Below, in pieces: positions 25,436 through 35,070 of a stretch of 64,000 bases of DNA; within the stretch, counting starts at the first letter, position 1, and each line of letters opens with the position of its first letter. The notes below the pieces were generated by a model. The model ran no database searches and had not been told where the DNA came from. It worked only from the letters and a program-made list of their open reading frames with translations. The translations under genes and the position numbers were made by a program. This stretch comes from Mycobacterium numidiamassiliense (GTDB lineage: Bacteria > Actinomycetota > Actinomycetes > Mycobacteriales > Mycobacteriaceae), in the NCBI RefSeq assembly GCF_900157365.1, contig NZ_FUEZ01000003.1, forward strand, positions 62,001 to 126,000. Direction: 5' to 3'.

Positions 25436-28400
25436 GTGACAGCACCCTCAAACGGAGCTGTGGACCCAACCGCGTTGCCCGACAATGCGATTGCGGTGGT
25501 CGGCATGGCCGGCCGGTTCCCTGGCGCCAACTCGCTGGCCGAGTTCTGGGACAACCTGCGCCAGGGCAAGGAATCGATCGTCACGCTGTCCGAACAGGAC
25601 CTTGGTGCGGCCGGAGTCGGCGAGAAAACACTGTCGAACCCGTCCTATGTGCGGCGTGCGCCGCTGCTGGAAGGTATCGACGAATTCGACGCCGAATTCT
25701 TCGGTTTCCCACCGCAAGCCGCCCGGACCATGGACCCGCAGCACCGGCTGTTCCTGCAAACCGCTTGGCACGCACTGGAAGACGCGGGCTGCGACCCGGC
25801 CGACTTCGACGGGTCGATCGGCGTGTACGGAACCACCTCGTCGAGCGCGTACCTGCTGCACAACCTGATGTCGCACCAGGATCCGCATGTCGCCGTGGGC
25901 CAGGGGCTGAACTTCGAGACGGTCGGGCTGTCGATGCAGAACGACAAGGACTACCTCTCGACACGCGTCTCGCACCAGTTCGACCTGCGCGGTCCGAGCC
26001 TGACGATCCAGACCGCGTGCTCGTCCTCACTGGTCGCGGTGCACATGGCCTGCCTGAGCCTGCTCAGCGGGGAGTGCGACGTCGCGCTGGCCGGCGGTGT
26101 GTCACTGCGGGTTCCGCATCGCGTGGGCTACTGGCACGAGCCCGGGTCGATGGTGTCGGCCATGGGCAAATGCCGGCCGTTCGACGTGCGATGCGACGGC
26201 ACGGTCTTCGGCAGCGGCGTGGGCATAGTGGTCCTCAAACCGCTGCAGGCCGCCGTCGATGCCGGCGACCGGATCCACGCCGTCATCCGCGGTTCGGCGA
26301 TCAACAACGACGGATCCAGGAAAATGGGTTATGCGGCGCCCAATCCGGCCGCACAGGCGGACTGCATCGCCGAGGCACATGCGGTGGCCGACATCGATTC
26401 GTCGACCGTCAGCTACATCGAGACGCACGGAACCGCCACCCCGCTGGGCGATCCCATCGAGATCAAGGCCCTGCGGACCGCGTTCGCCGTGTCCTCGACA
26501 CCCCGGCCCGGGCCGTGTGCGCTCGGAGCGGTCAAGTCGAACATCGGGCATCTGGAAGTTGCGTCCGGCGTCGCCGGCCTGATCAAGACGATTCTGTGCC
26601 TGAAGAACAAGGCGATTCCCGCGACTCTGCATTACACGAGCCCGAACCCGGAACTGCATCTCGACGAGACCCCGTTCGTCGTGCAGACCGAATACGGCCC
26701 GTGGGAATCCGACGGCGTACGCCGGGCCGGGGTGAGCTCGTTCGGGGTGGGCGGCACCAACGCACACGTCGTCGTGGAGGAGGCGCCGCCGGTGCCGGCC
26801 CGGGCCGAGCAGCCCGGCCCCCAGGTGCTGCTGCTATCGGCGAAAACCGCTGCGGCACTTGACGAGGCACGCTCCGAGCTGGCCGCGGCGCTGGACAGCC
26901 CCGACGCCGCCGATCTGGGCGACGTCGCCGCGACCCTGGCCCGCCGCCGCACGCACAACGTGCGGGCCGCCGTCGCGGTGCACGACCGCCGGCACGCGAT
27001 CTCCGTGCTGCGAGCCGCGGAGCACGACAACGTCTTTACCGGCGCATCCGCCGGCGGTACCGACCACGCCGACAACCCCGACCGGGTGGTGTTCCTGTTT
27101 CCCGGGCAGGGTGCCCAGCACCCCGGGATGGCGCGCGGGCTCTACGACACCGAGCCGGTCTTCGCCCAGCACTTCGACGCCTGCGCGGCGGGCTTTCGCG
27201 AGGAGCTCGGTATCGACTTGCACGCCCTGGTCTTCGGCCTCGGATCGAAAGAAGCCACGGGCGAAGAGAACAACCTGGAACGCACCGATCGGGCCCAACC
27301 TTCGCTGTTCGCAGTGGAATACGCGTTGGGCAAGCTGGTCGAAAGCTACGGCGTGCGCGCCGGGGCGATGGCCGGACACAGCATCGGCGAATACGCGGCC
27401 GCCACACTGGCCGGGGTGTTCGACCTGCCCACGGCGATCAAGGTGGTGGCCAAGCGCGCCAGCCTGATGCATGCCTCGGCGCCGGGCGCCATGGTCGCGG
27501 TGGCGCTCAGCCCCGACGACATCGCCGAGCACCTGTCCGCCGACGTCGACCTGTCCGCGGTCAACGACCCGGGCAACTGCGTGGTCGCCGGGTCACCCGA
27601 CGCGATCCGGGCATTCACCGCACGTCTTCGCGAGCACGGCATCCCGGCCCGACGGGTCCGCACCGCACACGCATTCCATTCCAGCGCAATGGATCCCGTG
27701 CTGCCCGAATTCGAGCAGTTCCTGTCGGGTCTGCAGCTGCACGAACCGCACACGCCGCTGCTGTCCAACATCACCGGAACCTGGATGACCGCCGAGCAGG
27801 CCACCGACCCGGCGACCTGGGCTCGTCAGATCCGCTCCACGGTCAGGTTCGCCGACGAGCTCGACGTGATGCTGAGCGATCAGCACCGGGTGCTGGTCGA
27901 GGTGGGCCCGGGCGGCAGCCTGACCGGCTCGGCGATCCGGCACCCGAAGTGGTCGGGCACGCACCGCGGCGTGCGGCTCATGCGTCACCCGGTGCAGAAC
28001 ACCGATGACCGGGACGCCTTCCTGCTCGGGCTCGGCCAACTGTGGGCGGCCGACGTGGCGGTGGACTGGACACCGCTGACCGGGTCAGCGCCCCAGCTCG
28101 TCACCCTGCCCGGCTATCCCTTTGCGCGCGAACGGCATTGGATCGACGTCAGGCCCACCGTGTGGACCGAGGCACCCACCGGGCTCAGCGGCTTGACCAC
28201 CAACGGCGAGGCGGTCCCCGACGCGCCAGTCGATGGCCAGTCCGCGACCGAGGCGACGCTGCATCGCATCTGGACGCAGTGCCTGGGCGTCGCGACGCTG
28301 GACCGCAACGCCAATTTCTTTGAAATGGGCGGTGATTCCCTCATCGCGATCGGCATCTCGACCAGTGCCAACAACGCCGGCCTGACGGTCACCCCCCAGC

Positions 28401-29884
28401 ATTTGTACGAACACCCGACCGTGGCCGGCCTGGCCGCCGCCCTCGACGCCGAGTTCACCGGCGCAGGGCTGACCGAACCACCCAGCGCCGAGGCGCATTT
28501 GCCGGTGCCCGCGAACATCGCCGGCTTCTTCGAACACGGCATCAGCGAGACCGGTCGCTGGCGCGTCCCACTGATCTTCCGGCTCGCGGCCGGCGTCACC
28601 ATCGAGGACGTCCGCGCCGTGCTCACCGCGTTGACGAACCACCACGACGCATTGCGACTCCAATTCGTCGACCGTGCGGGAACGTGGGAGCAGCACATCA
28701 GCGCACCGCAGGAATTCGAGCGCCTGTCGTCGCGAACACTTCCCGACGACGTGGTCGCCGACCCGGCGGCGCAGCGGGCGGCGGTACTGGACGTGGTCGC
28801 CGAGCTGGTCGCCCAGGACGACCTGACCGCGTCGTTCACCGCGACGTATCTCGCTGGCGGCCAACATGGTTCGTACCTGGTCCTGTCCGCCCACGAGATC
28901 ATCGCGGACAATGCCTCGCGCGAAATCCTGCTCCTCGACCTCTTCACCGCCTTCACCCAACGACTTGCGGGCGAAGAGATCCTGCTGTCCCCGACCAGCG
29001 CCAAATGGCGCGATTGGTCGCTGCGGTCCGGGACGCTGGCCACCCATCCGGCGGTGCTGGACACCTGCGACTACTGGCTGCAGAACTCGAGCAAGGCGAC
29101 GCTGCGGCTGGGCGACCACCACGTCACCGGCCAACCCCGTGCCAGCGACTTGGTGCGGCTACCGTCGGCGCTGGCCGTCGAGGAGACGGCCGAACTCGAC
29201 GAAACCCGCCGGAAGCTCAGCGTGTCGATGGAAGAACTCCTGCTCGCGGCGTTGAGCCGAACGATCGCCGGCACCGTCGGCGAGGGCGTGGTGTCGGTCG
29301 ACCTCGAGGGCGCCGGACGTTCGGTGCTTCGGCCGGACGTCGATCTGCGCAGAACCGTCGGCCGGTTCACCACGATCTACCCGGCCGCGCTGCAGTGCGC
29401 GCAGGACGGCGCGTTAACCGACCTGCTGTCCGCGGTACACGACACCGCCACATCCGTTCCGCACTACGGGGTGGGTTACGGACTGCTGCGCTACGTCTAC
29501 GCGCCGACCGCGCGGCTGCTGGGCGCACTCGAGGCCTCGGACATCCACCTGCGGTACATCGGCATGATCCCCCAATCGCCCAGCGTTGACGCACCGGTCC
29601 AGCTCGACTCCGACGCGGCAATGGGGGTGCGCGAGGCGATTCCGGGCCTGGGCCATGCCATCGAGCTTCGCGTGTACCGGTACTCCGGGGTGCTGCATCT
29701 CGACTGGTGGTACGACGCCCGCCGCGTGTCGAGCGCCCGCGCGGACGCGCTCGCGCAGCGATTCCCCGCGGCGCTGCGTGCACTGGTCAACGAAGCGATC
29801 GACGCCATCCCCGACCACGGGGACACGGACTCGGAACCCGTGGAACTGGCTCTGGTGGACTTGTCGTCGTTTGACGCGAGCTGA
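25436..29884 (+). CDS. ppsE: PpsE terminal polyketide synthase (KS-AT-ACP-condensation-like)
   Basis: This 1482-residue protein is the terminal Pps module. Order: KS (Cys195 in TACSSS), AT (Ser649 in GHSIGE, loop HAFHSS), ACP (Ser968 in GGDSLIAI) and a ~450-residue C-terminal domain of the condensation/acyltransferase fold whose HHxxxDG motif is degenerate (AHEIIADN), as it also is in M. tuberculosis PpsE. It has no reductive domains, leaving the beta-keto that becomes the phthiocerol methoxy carbon. The GTG at 25436 lies 4 bp after the ppsD stop and gives VTAPSNGAVDPTALP; upstream in-frame codons lie inside ppsD. Similarity to remembered PpsE (1488 residues) continues to the last residues (VDLSSFDAS). 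TesA is its likely releasing partner. Confidence 0.95.
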   Translation: MTAPSNGAVDPTALPDNAIAVVGMAGRFPGANSLAEFWDNLRQGKESIVTLSEQDLGAAGVGEKTLSNPSYVRRAPLLEGIDEFDAEFFGFPPQAARTMDPQHRLFLQTAWHALEDAGCDPADFDGSIGVYGTTSSSAYLLHNLMSHQDPHVAVGQGLNFETVGLSMQNDKDYLSTRVSHQFDLRGPSLTIQTACSSSLVAVHMACLSLLSGECDVALAGGVSLRVPHRVGYWHEPGSMVSAMGKCRPFDVRCDGTVFGSGVGIVVLKPLQAAVDAGDRIHAVIRGSAINNDGSRKMGYAAPNPAAQADCIAEAHAVADIDSSTVSYIETHGTATPLGDPIEIKALRTAFAVSSTPRPGPCALGAVKSNIGHLEVASGVAGLIKTILCLKNKAIPATLHYTSPNPELHLDETPFVVQTEYGPWESDGVRRAGVSSFGVGGTNAHVVVEEAPPVPARAEQPGPQVLLLSAKTAAALDEARSELAAALDSPDAADLGDVAATLARRRTHNVRAAVAVHDRRHAISVLRAAEHDNVFTGASAGGTDHADNPDRVVFLFPGQGAQHPGMARGLYDTEPVFAQHFDACAAGFREELGIDLHALVFGLGSKEATGEENNLERTDRAQPSLFAVEYALGKLVESYGVRAGAMAGHSIGEYAAATLAGVFDLPTAIKVVAKRASLMHASAPGAMVAVALSPDDIAEHLSADVDLSAVNDPGNCVVAGSPDAIRAFTARLREHGIPARRVRTAHAFHSSAMDPVLPEFEQFLSGLQLHEPHTPLLSNITGTWMTAEQATDPATWARQIRSTVRFADELDVMLSDQHRVLVEVGPGGSLTGSAIRHPKWSGTHRGVRLMRHPVQNTDDRDAFLLGLGQLWAADVAVDWTPLTGSAPQLVTLPGYPFARERHWIDVRPTVWTEAPTGLSGLTTNGEAVPDAPVDGQSATEATLHRIWTQCLGVATLDRNANFFEMGGDSLIAIGISTSANNAGLTVTPQHLYEHPTVAGLAAALDAEFTGAGLTEPPSAEAHLPVPANIAGFFEHGISETGRWRVPLIFRLAAGVTIEDVRAVLTALTNHHDALRLQFVDRAGTWEQHISAPQEFERLSSRTLPDDVVADPAAQRAAVLDVVAELVAQDDLTASFTATYLAGGQHGSYLVLSAHEIIADNASREILLLDLFTAFTQRLAGEEILLSPTSAKWRDWSLRSGTLATHPAVLDTCDYWLQNSSKATLRLGDHHVTGQPRASDLVRLPSALAVEETAELDETRRKLSVSMEELLLAALSRTIAGTVGEGVVSVDLEGAGRSVLRPDVDLRRTVGRFTTIYPAALQCAQDGALTDLLSAVHDTATSVPHYGVGYGLLRYVYAPTARLLGALEASDIHLRYIGMIPQSPSVDAPVQLDSDAAMGVREAIPGLGHAIELRVYRYSGVLHLDWWYDARRVSSARADALAQRFPAALRALVNEAIDAIPDHGDTDSEPVELALVDLSSFDAS

Positions 29885-29895
29885 GGGGACGCTCG

Positions 29896-30894
29896 ATGAG
29901 CAAGGCACAGAACACCTTTGACAAGGCTATCGTCGTGGACAAGGTGCACAAGGCGTTCGGGGACTTTGTCGCCCTGCACGAGGTCAGCTTCGAAGTCGGT
30001 CGCGGTGAGGTGCTGGGCCTGCTCGGGCCCAACGGGGCGGGCAAGACCACGCTCGTGGACATCCTGTCGACCCTGAGCCGCCCGGATCGGGGCCGCGCGG
30101 TGGTGGCCGGCTATGACGTCGTGTCCGAGCCGGCCGGCGTGCGTCGTTCCATCATGCTCACCGGCCAGCAGGTGGCGATCGACGAAACCCTGACCGGCCT
30201 GGAAAACCTCTTCATGTTCGGTCGCCTGTTCGGCTTGAAAAAATCGGCCGCGCGCCAGCGCGCCGACGAACTCATCGAAGAATTCGATCTGGTGTATGCC
30301 GCGAATCGGCGCGTGAAGACGTACTCGGGTGGGATGCGTCGACGCATCGACATCGCCTGCGGTTTGGTGGTACCGCCCCAAGTGGTCTTCCTGGACGAGC
30401 CGACCACGGGCCTGGATCCCCGTAGCCGGCAGAGCATTTGGGATCTGGTCAGCAATTTCAAGGGCCGCGGCATCGCCACGCTGCTGACCACGCAGTACCT
30501 CGAGGAAGCCGACGCGCTGGCCGACCGGATCGTCGTCATCGACCATGGGCGGGTCATCGCCGAGGGAACGGCCGACCAGCTCAAGGCGCGCACGGGCGGC
30601 AGCTTCTGCGAGATCGTTCCGCGGGATCTGCACGATCTGCCGGCGATCGCCGAGACGCTCGGCTCGCTGCTGCCGGAGAAGAACCGGGCCGCCCTGACGC
30701 CCGAATCCGATCGGATCACCCTGCCGGCCCCGGATGGCGCCAACACGCTGCTCGAGGCAGTCGGGCGGCTCGCCGCGGCCAACATCGCCGTCGCCGACAT
30801 TGCTCTGCGGCGCCCGTCGTTGGACGACGTATTCCTTGCGCTGACAGACGATTCACCCCAGCCGCGTACGCCGGTCGCCGAGGTGGTCAGTTGA
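29896..30894 (+). CDS. drrA: DrrA ABC transporter ATP-binding subunit
   Basis: This 332-residue nucleotide-binding protein has Walker A GPNGAGKTT, the signature YSGGMRR and Walker B VVFLDEPTTGLD, then a C-terminal DrrA-type extension. With DrrB and DrrC it forms the exporter needed to place PDIM on the cell surface. The start at 29896 follows the ppsE stop by 11 bp with GAGGGG in front. Length matches M. tuberculosis DrrA (331). It stands directly between ppsE and drrB as in M. tuberculosis, so transport is retained even though the pps line is altered. Confidence 0.95.
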   Translation: MSKAQNTFDKAIVVDKVHKAFGDFVALHEVSFEVGRGEVLGLLGPNGAGKTTLVDILSTLSRPDRGRAVVAGYDVVSEPAGVRRSIMLTGQQVAIDETLTGLENLFMFGRLFGLKKSAARQRADELIEEFDLVYAANRRVKTYSGGMRRRIDIACGLVVPPQVVFLDEPTTGLDPRSRQSIWDLVSNFKGRGIATLLTTQYLEEADALADRIVVIDHGRVIAEGTADQLKARTGGSFCEIVPRDLHDLPAIAETLGSLLPEKNRAALTPESDRITLPAPDGANTLLEAVGRLAAANIAVADIALRRPSLDDVFLALTDDSPQPRTPVAEVVS

Positions 30895-31703
30895 CCGCCC
30901 CGGGCGTCGCGCGACCCCACCCGTCGATGCGCACTCAGTGGTGGGTGCTCACCAACCGCTTCATCGCCCCGACCCTGCGCAACGGTGAGGTCGTCGTCAC
31001 CATCGCGGCCTCGGTGGTGTTCACGGCCGGCTTCTACATCCCGTTGCACGAGATCATGGGCACTGCCACCAGGGGCGTCTCCAGCAGCTACGCGCAGTAC
31101 CTGATGCCGTTGATCGCCCTGGAAGCCATCACGTTCGCCGCGATGTCGACCGCATTTCGCGCGGCGACGGACTCGGTCCAGGGCATCAACCGACGGTTCA
31201 GGTCCATGCCGATCGCGCCGTTTACGCCGGTGGCCGCACGCATTTCGGCCGCGGTATACCGGTGCACGGTTGCGCTGACGGTGGCCGTCATCAGCGGTCA
31301 CGTCATCGGGTTTCGCTTTCGCGGCTCGGCCGTCGACACCGTTGCCTTTTGCGTGCTGGTGCTCGTGATCGGAGCGGTGCTGTCCTTCCTTGCCGACCTG
31401 ATCGGCACCGGGAGCCGCAATCCCGAGGCCATGGCTCCCGTGCTGACCCTGCCGCCGTTGATCTTCGGACTGCTGTCCGTCGGTGTTCAACCGGTGGAGC
31501 AGTTTCCGCACTGGGTTCAGGCGTTCGTCCGCAACCAGCCGATCTCCGAGTTCGTCAAGACCATGCACGCCCTGGCCGGCGACACCGCGCCGTTCAACGC
31601 GGCGGTTAGCTGGTCGGATGTGGCGCCGACGCTGGCGTGGTTATCCGGATTGACCGCGGTCCTGATACCGGCGGCCGCACTCATTTTGTCAAGGCGGGCA
31701 TGA
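30891..31703 (+). CDS. drrB: DrrB ABC transporter permease
   Basis: This ~270-residue ABC-2-type membrane protein has about six hydrophobic segments. It is one of the two permeases partnering DrrA. A TTG at 30891 overlaps the drrA stop as TTGA and is preferred; an ATG at 30927 (MRTQWWVLTNRF) is the alternative and starts just before the first conserved block. Shared PDIM-DrrB text includes FRAATDS, NRRFRSMP, IGFRF and PEAMAPVLTLP. It is followed by drrC with a 4-bp ATGA overlap. Confidence 0.92.
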   Translation: MTAPGVARPHPSMRTQWWVLTNRFIAPTLRNGEVVVTIAASVVFTAGFYIPLHEIMGTATRGVSSSYAQYLMPLIALEAITFAAMSTAFRAATDSVQGINRRFRSMPIAPFTPVAARISAAVYRCTVALTVAVISGHVIGFRFRGSAVDTVAFCVLVLVIGAVLSFLADLIGTGSRNPEAMAPVLTLPPLIFGLLSVGVQPVEQFPHWVQAFVRNQPISEFVKTMHALAGDTAPFNAAVSWSDVAPTLAWLSGLTAVLIPAAALILSRRA

Positions 31704-32533
31704 TGACTCTGGTCTACGAGGAGACCGCGCCGCGCAGTGCGGACCGCCGCGTCCACGAGAATTCCGCGCGGGTGCTGCTTCCGCAAACATTGGTGCAGAC
31801 GCGGCGGATACTGCTGAAGTGGGCGCGCGACCTCACCACCGTGATCATGGTGACGGCGTTACCCGTCCTTTTCTTGATCACGTTGAATATTGTTCTGGGC
31901 CACGCAATTTCGCAGATCACCGGGCACAGCGCCCTGTACGGTACCGTCCCGATGAACGCGCTGGCCGCCGCGATCAACGGATCGGCGGTCGGTGCGATCG
32001 GCCTCATCGGGGAGCGTGACGACGGACTGCTGCGCCGGCTGTGGGTGGTGCCCGTGCACCGTGCGTCGGGAATCTGTTCGCGGATCGCCGCCGAGATTGT
32101 TCGGACCATGATCACGACGGTGGTCGTGGTGGCCGCGGGCATGATCCTTGGTTTCCGCTTCCAGCAGGGCGTGCTTGCGACCTTGGCGTGGCTGGCCGTT
32201 CCGGTGCTCTTCGGACTCGCCTTCGCGACCCTCATCACCACGATTGCCTGGTATGCGTCGAGAAACTTTCTCCTCGAGGCGATTACGCTCGTGCACCTGC
32301 TGGCCGTCCTCTTCTCGACCGGGTTCTTGCCCCTGGACCAATTTCCGAAGTGGGTACGGCCGGTGGTCGCGCACCAGCCGATCAGCTACGCGATCGACGC
32401 GATGCGCGGACTGTCGCTCGGCGGCCCGGTGCGCGGGCCGATGATCGCCACGCTGCTATGGGTCGGCGGCATCACCGCGGTGTGCATAGCACCGACCCTC
32501 CGGGGCTATCGACAGGCCAGCACGCGCAGATAA
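31700..32533 (+). CDS. drrC: DrrC ABC transporter permease
   Basis: This 277-residue ABC-2-type permease has six predicted membrane spans (for example VIMVTALPVLFLITLNIVL and TLAWLAVPVLFGLAFATLI). It is the second membrane subunit of the PDIM-type exporter; M. tuberculosis DrrC has 276 residues. The ATG at 31700 overlaps the drrB stop; a second ATG follows immediately at 31703. The end (taa 32531-32533) is 14 bp before papA5, which carries a strong AGGGGAGGA ribosome-binding site, so the operon continues. Confidence 0.93.
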   Translation: MMTLVYEETAPRSADRRVHENSARVLLPQTLVQTRRILLKWARDLTTVIMVTALPVLFLITLNIVLGHAISQITGHSALYGTVPMNALAAAINGSAVGAIGLIGERDDGLLRRLWVVPVHRASGICSRIAAEIVRTMITTVVVVAAGMILGFRFQQGVLATLAWLAVPVLFGLAFATLITTIAWYASRNFLLEAITLVHLLAVLFSTGFLPLDQFPKWVRPVVAHQPISYAIDAMRGLSLGGPVRGPMIATLLWVGGITAVCIAPTLRGYRQASTRR

Positions 32534-32547
32534 GGGGAGGATCAGCA

Positions 32548-33804
32548 GTGTTTTCCGGATCGGTGATCCGCAAGCTCGCTCACAGCGAAGAAGTGTTCGC
32601 GGCCAATGAGACCTATTTCGGGTTGACCCTCAAGGTCATCGGCGACGTCGACATCGACGCGATGGCGGACGCCTTCGATGCGCTCCTGCAGTCGCATCCG
32701 ATCTTCGCCGGCCACCTCGAGAAGGCCGACGACGGCCGGCACCACATAGTCGCCGAAGACACCATGCACCCGGGGATGTGGATCGTCGACGAGAACACCT
32801 CGGAGTCTGCGATCTCGGGTATGCGCCTGGACCAGGGCCAATCCCTGCTGAATCTTCGGCTGAAAGTCGGCAGCGAACAAAGCGAACTGACGCTGTTCGC
32901 GCACCACTCCCTGGCCGACGGGCACCATGTGTTCGGTCTCTTCGAAGAGCTGCTCTCCCTCTATACGGACGTGGTGACCACCGGCGATACCGGGCCGGTG
33001 GCGGCACAGCCCGCGCCCGAGCCACTCGAGTCGTTGCTCGAACAGCGTGGCGTGGCCAAGCAAGAGCGTTCCGGCCTCGAACGGCTTTTCCCGGCGGCGT
33101 TCGCTTACGACTTGCCCGCGCCGGCGAAGCCGATCCTGCCGTCGAATCCCGATGAGATTCAAGCCATTCCAGTGGCCGGCATCCGGCTCACCGAGCAGGA
33201 GACATCGGACCTGGTTGAGCTGGGGCGCGCCAACGAGGTCAGCCTCAACTCCCTGGTGGCCGCGGCCATCCTGCTGGCCGAGTGGGAACTGCGCAACACG
33301 CCGCACATTCCGATTCCCTACTTCTACCCGGTCGACCTGCGCTATCACCTGACGCCCCCGGTCGGCGCGACGGAAAGCACACTGCCACTGGGGTTGGCGA
33401 GCTACCTGGCCGAGATTGGGCCTGAGACCGAACTCGTCGACCTGGCCCGCGGCGTGGTTGACGCGTTTCGGTCCGACCTGTCCGAAGGCCTGATCCAGCA
33501 ATCGTCGCTGCACTTCCAATTGCAATACGAAGGGTCGCTGCCGGGGCTCCCCCCGTTCGTGATGTGCACCGACGTCGGTTGGATCCCCGGCCTGCGCACA
33601 CCGGAGGGCCTTCAGCTCAGCGACGTCTGTGGCGAGTTTTACTTCGCGCCCCGCGCCCCGATCGATCTCTACACGTGCGTGACGTTCGCCGGCCAACTGG
33701 TGATCGAACACCACTCGAACCTGCCCGCACCCGAGAAGTCCCTCGAGGGAATCCATTCCCTGCTGTGCGAAGCGCCCGCCGAAGACAGCTGGTTCACGGA
33801 GTGA
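32548..33804 (+). CDS. papA5: PapA5-type acyltransferase
   Basis: This 418-residue enzyme belongs to the polyketide-associated acyltransferases. The catalytic HHxxxDG motif is HHSLADG near residue 120. In PDIM synthesis PapA5 moves mycocerosyl chains from the Mas ACP onto the two hydroxyls of phthiocerol. The GTG at 32548 (VFSGSVIRKLAHSEEVF) is placed 8 bp after AGGGGAGGA and matches the start of M. tuberculosis PapA5. Other shared blocks are LRNTPHIPIPYFYPVDLR and SLLCEAP near the end. The acyl donor here should be the PpsA/Mas chimera. The acceptor is uncertain, because the shortened Pps line predicts only one hydroxyl from chain building. Confidence 0.93.
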   Translation: MFSGSVIRKLAHSEEVFAANETYFGLTLKVIGDVDIDAMADAFDALLQSHPIFAGHLEKADDGRHHIVAEDTMHPGMWIVDENTSESAISGMRLDQGQSLLNLRLKVGSEQSELTLFAHHSLADGHHVFGLFEELLSLYTDVVTTGDTGPVAAQPAPEPLESLLEQRGVAKQERSGLERLFPAAFAYDLPAPAKPILPSNPDEIQAIPVAGIRLTEQETSDLVELGRANEVSLNSLVAAAILLAEWELRNTPHIPIPYFYPVDLRYHLTPPVGATESTLPLGLASYLAEIGPETELVDLARGVVDAFRSDLSEGLIQQSSLHFQLQYEGSLPGLPPFVMCTDVGWIPGLRTPEGLQLSDVCGEFYFAPRAPIDLYTCVTFAGQLVIEHHSNLPAPEKSLEGIHSLLCEAPAEDSWFTE

Positions 33805-33807
33805 CGC

Positions 33808-35061
33808 GTGAACACCGAGCGTGAGTTCGACATCGTGTTGTACGGCGCCACCGGCTATTCCGGCCGGCTGACCGCCGAATACCTCGCGCGCCAAGGTGCG
33901 CAGGCACGCATCGCGCTGGCCGGTCGCGACACCGGACGGCTGCGGGCCGTGCGGCAGGCGCTGGGCCCGGCCGCACAGGACTGGCCGCTGCTCGTCGCCG
34001 ACGCATCCCAGCCGTCGACGCTGGCGGCGGTGGCCGAGCGGACCCAGGTGGTGGTGACGACCGTGGGACCCTACGCACAATATGGTCTGCCCCTGGTGGC
34101 GGCCTGCGCCACGGCCGGAACCGACTATGCCGATCTGACCGGTGAGCTGATGTTCGTCCGGGACAGCATCGACCTGTACCACAAACAGGCCGTCGATACC
34201 GGCGCGAGGATCGTCGTCTCGTGCGGATTTGATTCGGTCCCTTCGGATCTCAACGCTTACCAGCTGTACCGCCGAGCGGTGCAGGACGGCACCGGAGAAC
34301 TCACCGACACGACGTTGGTGCTGCGCTCGTTCAACCAGCTCGGGGCATCCGGTGGCACGGTCGCGTCGCTACTCGGAACGATGCGCACCGCATCGGGTGA
34401 TGCGCAGGCCCGCAGGATCATCAACGACCCCTACACGTTCACCACCGACCGAGAAGCCGAACCGGAACTCGGGCGGCAGCGCGACTTCGGGTGGCGTCGA
34501 GGGCGCAACGTCGCACCCGAACTCGACGGCTTCTGGGTCGGTGGATTTGTCATGGGCCCCTACAACGCCCGAATAGTCCGACGTAGCAACGCATTACAAG
34601 ACTGGTCGTACGGTAGGCGGTTCCGCTATGCGGAGGCGTTGAGCCTGGGCCGCTCGTTCGCGGCACCGGTAGCATCCGCGATTGTGACGGCGTCCCTGGG
34701 GGCCGCCAACGGCCTGGGCAATCGATACTTCCGCCGGTTGCCTCGACGACTCGTGGAACTCATCACGCCCAAGCCGGGCGCCGGACCCGGCGTTGCGGCG
34801 CGAAAACGTGGTTACTACACCGTCGAGACCTACAGCACCACCACGACCGGCGCCCGCTACCTGGCGACCTTCGGGCAGAACTGCGATGCCTACCAGGGCA
34901 CGTCGGTACTGCTCGGCGAAAGCGGTCTGGCGCTGGCACTCGATCGCGACCGGCTCTCCGGGTTACGGGGAGTGCTCACTCCCGCTGCGGCAATGGGCGA
35001 TCCGCTGCTGGCGAGGCTCGCCGCCGCCGGGGTGTCGGTGCGGACGACCCGGCTGGGCTGA
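33808..35061 (+). CDS. Trans-acting enoyl reductase (Rv2953 type)
   Basis: This 417-residue protein belongs to the saccharopine-dehydrogenase-like family. The Rossmann motif is YGATGYSGRL at residues 12-21, and conserved text includes TTVGPYAQYG, CGFDSVPSDLN and TDREAEP. Its size and sequence match M. tuberculosis Rv2953 (418), which reduces the enoyl intermediate left by ER-less PpsD. In M. tuberculosis the gene lies in the PGL part of the locus; here it is directly behind papA5 (GTG start 33808, four bases after the papA5 stop codon begins to close the frame), joining the pps operon. That is a sensible place for an enzyme serving PpsD. It ends 9 bp from the convergent PKS gene. Confidence 0.92.
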   Translation: MNTEREFDIVLYGATGYSGRLTAEYLARQGAQARIALAGRDTGRLRAVRQALGPAAQDWPLLVADASQPSTLAAVAERTQVVVTTVGPYAQYGLPLVAACATAGTDYADLTGELMFVRDSIDLYHKQAVDTGARIVVSCGFDSVPSDLNAYQLYRRAVQDGTGELTDTTLVLRSFNQLGASGGTVASLLGTMRTASGDAQARRIINDPYTFTTDREAEPELGRQRDFGWRRGRNVAPELDGFWVGGFVMGPYNARIVRRSNALQDWSYGRRFRYAEALSLGRSFAAPVASAIVTASLGAANGLGNRYFRRLPRRLVELITPKPGAGPGVAARKRGYYTVETYSTTTTGARYLATFGQNCDAYQGTSVLLGESGLALALDRDRLSGLRGVLTPAAAMGDPLLARLAAAGVSVRTTRLG

Positions 35062-35070
35062 ACCCGGTAC

